From Rubrivivax sp. (lineage in GTDB: Bacteria; Pseudomonadota; Gammaproteobacteria; Burkholderiales; Burkholderiaceae_C), in contig JAIXSD010000531.1 of NCBI GenBank assembly GCA_027484885.1, forward strand, positions 1 to 14,884: a DNA stretch of 14,884 nt, in the 5' to 3' direction. This document shows, piece after piece, positions 13,300 to 14,884 of this stretch (position 1 is the stretch's first letter; each line of letters begins with the position of its first letter). Below the pieces are notes generated by a model. The model was not told where the DNA came from and did no database searches. It was given only the letters and a program-made list of their open reading frames with translations. A program made the translations under genes and the position numbers.

Positions 13300-14421
13300 A
13301 TGTTATTCGATTCCACCGTACGCACCGAGTTGGCCCGCAGCTTCGGCGTGACCCTCGTGGTCATTCTCACCACCGTCCTCACCATCATGCTGATCGGCAC
13401 CCTGGGCCAGGCGGCGGGCGGCAGCGTGGCGCCGCAAGACGTGATGCTGCTGCTGGGTTATGCATCGCTGGGCCATCTGCCCACCATGCTGATCTTGTCG
13501 CTGTTCATCGCCATCGTGACCAGCCTGGGCCGCATGTACCGCGACTCGGAAATGTCGATCTGGTTCTCCAGCGGCATCGGCCTGAGCCGATTCGCCAAGC
13601 CCGTGTTCCGCATGGCCTGGCCGGTGCTCTTGGTGGTGATGGTGCTCTACCTGCTGGTCTGGCCCTGGGGCAACCAGAACAGCGCCCAGCTGCGCGAGCG
13701 CTATCAAAAACGCAGCGACCTCTCGCGCGTGGCGCCCGGCCAGTTCCAGCCCTCGCGTGACGGCAGCCGGGTCTTCTTCATCGAACGCGACAGCGAGGAC
13801 GGCCGCACCGGCCGCAATGTCTTCATCTTGTCCAAGCAGAACGACACCGAGTCGGTCACCACCTCGTCCAAAGGTCGCATCGAACAAGACGGCGACGACC
13901 GCTTTCTGGTGCTGGACCGCGGCCAGCGCAATGAGATGAAAGGCTTCGGCGGCGAAAAAACCCTGGCCCGCTTTGAGGAGTACCAGGTGCTGATGGACAG
14001 CCAGGTCTTGCGCTCGGCCGACCAGCTGCCGCCCAAAGCACTGGCCACGCTGGACCTGATCAACAGCCCCACGCCCCGCAATCAGGCCGAGCTGGCCTGG
14101 CGATTCGGCATGATTCTCTCGGCCTTCAGTATGTGCCTGCTGGGCCTGGGCCTGTCCGCCACCAACCCGCGCCGCGCCAGCAACTGGAACCTGCTTTTCG
14201 CCTTGCTGACCTTTGTCGTCTACTTCAATCTGGTCAATCTCAGCCAAGCCTGGATCACCAGCGGCCGCATGAGCATGAGCGGCGCCCTGCTCAGCGTGCA
14301 CGGCAGTGCGCTGGCCCTGGCCTTGCTGCTGCTGTGGTGGCGCGATCAAGGCAACCGCATCCACCTGCCGCGCCGCCGCGGCGCCGGCCTGAAGGCCAGT
14401 TGCCCAGGAAACGCCGCATGA
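13300..14421 (+). CDS. lptF: LPS export ABC transporter permease LptF
   Basis: The 373-aa protein has the LptF/LptG (YjgP/YjgQ) layout: three N-terminal membrane segments (about 15-36, 57-76, 104-122), a periplasmic beta-jellyroll domain (about 125-260) and three C-terminal segments (about 268-287, 297-316, 329-347). The opening MLFDSTVRTELARSFGVTLV is typical of the betaproteobacterial family. With LptG and the ATPase LptB it forms the inner-membrane motor that extracts lipopolysaccharide and passes it to LptC and the periplasmic bridge. The start codon has only a weak CCCAGG ribosome-binding site immediately before it, but start and length agree with the family. It overlaps lptG by 4 nt (ATGA), so the two are translationally coupled. 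Confidence 0.95.
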   Translation: MLFDSTVRTELARSFGVTLVVILTTVLTIMLIGTLGQAAGGSVAPQDVMLLLGYASLGHLPTMLILSLFIAIVTSLGRMYRDSEMSIWFSSGIGLSRFAKPVFRMAWPVLLVVMVLYLLVWPWGNQNSAQLRERYQKRSDLSRVAPGQFQPSRDGSRVFFIERDSEDGRTGRNVFILSKQNDTESVTTSSKGRIEQDGDDRFLVLDRGQRNEMKGFGGEKTLARFEEYQVLMDSQVLRSADQLPPKALATLDLINSPTPRNQAELAWRFGMILSAFSMCLLGLGLSATNPRRASNWNLLFALLTFVVYFNLVNLSQAWITSGRMSMSGALLSVHGSALALALLLLWWRDQGNRIHLPRRRGAGLKASCPGNAA

Positions 14422-14884
14422 AGACCGTCCGCCGCCTGCTCTACCGCGACATCGTCGGCGCGGTCGCCTTCGTCACCCTGGCGTTTTTGTCCCTGTTTTT
14501 CTTCACCGATTGCGTCGATGAAATCGACCGCATGAGCCGTGCCGGCGCCGGCAACTGGGTGGCCTTGCAGTTGGCCCTGCTCTCGATTCCTGGCCACTTC
14601 TACCAGCTGTTCCCGATCACGGTGCTGATCGGCAGCATCTTTTCGCTGGCCCGCATGGCCCAATCGAGCGAGTTCACGATTCTGCGCACCGGCGGCCTAG
14701 GCCCCGGCCGCGCCCTGGGCTTGCTGGCCAATCTGGCCCTGGTCTTTGCGGTGCTGACGTTTGTCGCTGGTGACTTTGCCGAGCCCTACTTCAAGCGCCA
14801 GTACGACCTGCTGCGCGCCCGTGCCACCGGCGAGGCCCAGTCCAGCGCCAAAGGCGCCTGGCTGAAGGAGCACCGGACGGTGGA
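14418..14884 (+). CDS. lptG: LPS export ABC transporter permease LptG, 3' end cut by window
   Basis: I translated 155 codons from the ATG at 14418 to the window edge. The protein begins MKTVRRLLYRDIVGAVAFVT, followed by a membrane segment (about 13-30), then FPITVLIGSIFSLARMAQSS (about 65-84), SEFTILRTGG and a third segment (about 98-118) leading to the periplasmic domain start GDFAEPYFKRQ. This matches LptG, partner of LptF in the LptB2FG lipopolysaccharide extractor. The start overlaps the lptF stop by 4 nt. The rest of the jellyroll and the C-terminal membrane segments are outside the window. Confidence 0.93.
   Translation, partial: MKTVRRLLYRDIVGAVAFVTLAFLSLFFFTDCVDEIDRMSRAGAGNWVALQLALLSIPGHFYQLFPITVLIGSIFSLARMAQSSEFTILRTGGLGPGRALGLLANLALVFAVLTFVAGDFAEPYFKRQYDLLRARATGEAQSSAKGAWLKEHRTV

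Overview
The window looks like chromosomal DNA of a high-GC betaproteobacterium of the order Burkholderiales (Roseateles/Leptothrix-like). The evidence is the divergent arrangement of pepA-holC and lptF-lptG, the PrsK/PrsR two-component pair with an XrtA/PEP-CTERM-type sugar transferase, and strong GC bias at third codon positions, which also creates many long spurious antisense reading frames. The assignment rests on protein recognition by eye, not on a database search.

Layout. Positions 1-4118, minus strand: a compact set of four genes reading leftward. In transcription order they are an N-acyl amino acid synthase (FeeM-like) fused to a C-terminal PilZ domain, a secreted trypsin-like protease whose start codon overlaps the synthase stop (TGATG), a dTDP-L-rhamnose 4-epimerase-like enzyme, and a GT-B glycosyltransferase cut by the window edge. 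A good sigma-70-type promoter (4238-4267) lies upstream. Positions 4438-7949, minus strand: prsK and prsR, a membrane histidine kinase and a sigma-54-activating response regulator with a 4-nt start/stop overlap. Positions 8123-9505, minus strand: the PEP-CTERM-associated polyprenyl-phosphate sugar transferase, with its own terminator at 8070-8094. Positions 9506-9957 hold no gene but contain several dyads and a direct repeat. Positions 10010-11152, minus strand: a single-gene unit for a branched-chain amino-acid-type periplasmic binding protein with a strong terminator. Positions 11303-13270, minus strand: pepA then holC. Positions 13300-14884, plus strand: lptF and the start of lptG, divergent from pepA with only 29 bp between the start codons.

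How the genes may work together. The left two thirds looks like an envelope/exopolysaccharide module. The sugar transferase starts lipid-linked glycan synthesis, PrsK/PrsR is known to control PEP-CTERM/exopolysaccharide loci with sigma-54, and the FeeM-PilZ/protease/epimerase/glycosyltransferase operon could make and glycosylate an acylated small molecule or surface glycan. No exosortase or PEP-CTERM protein is inside the window. The most interesting element is the FeeM-PilZ fusion: an N-acyl amino acid synthase that may respond to cyclic di-GMP, placed directly downstream of prsR and translationally coupled to a secreted protease. The right third is conserved housekeeping: peptide turnover, DNA replication and LPS export.
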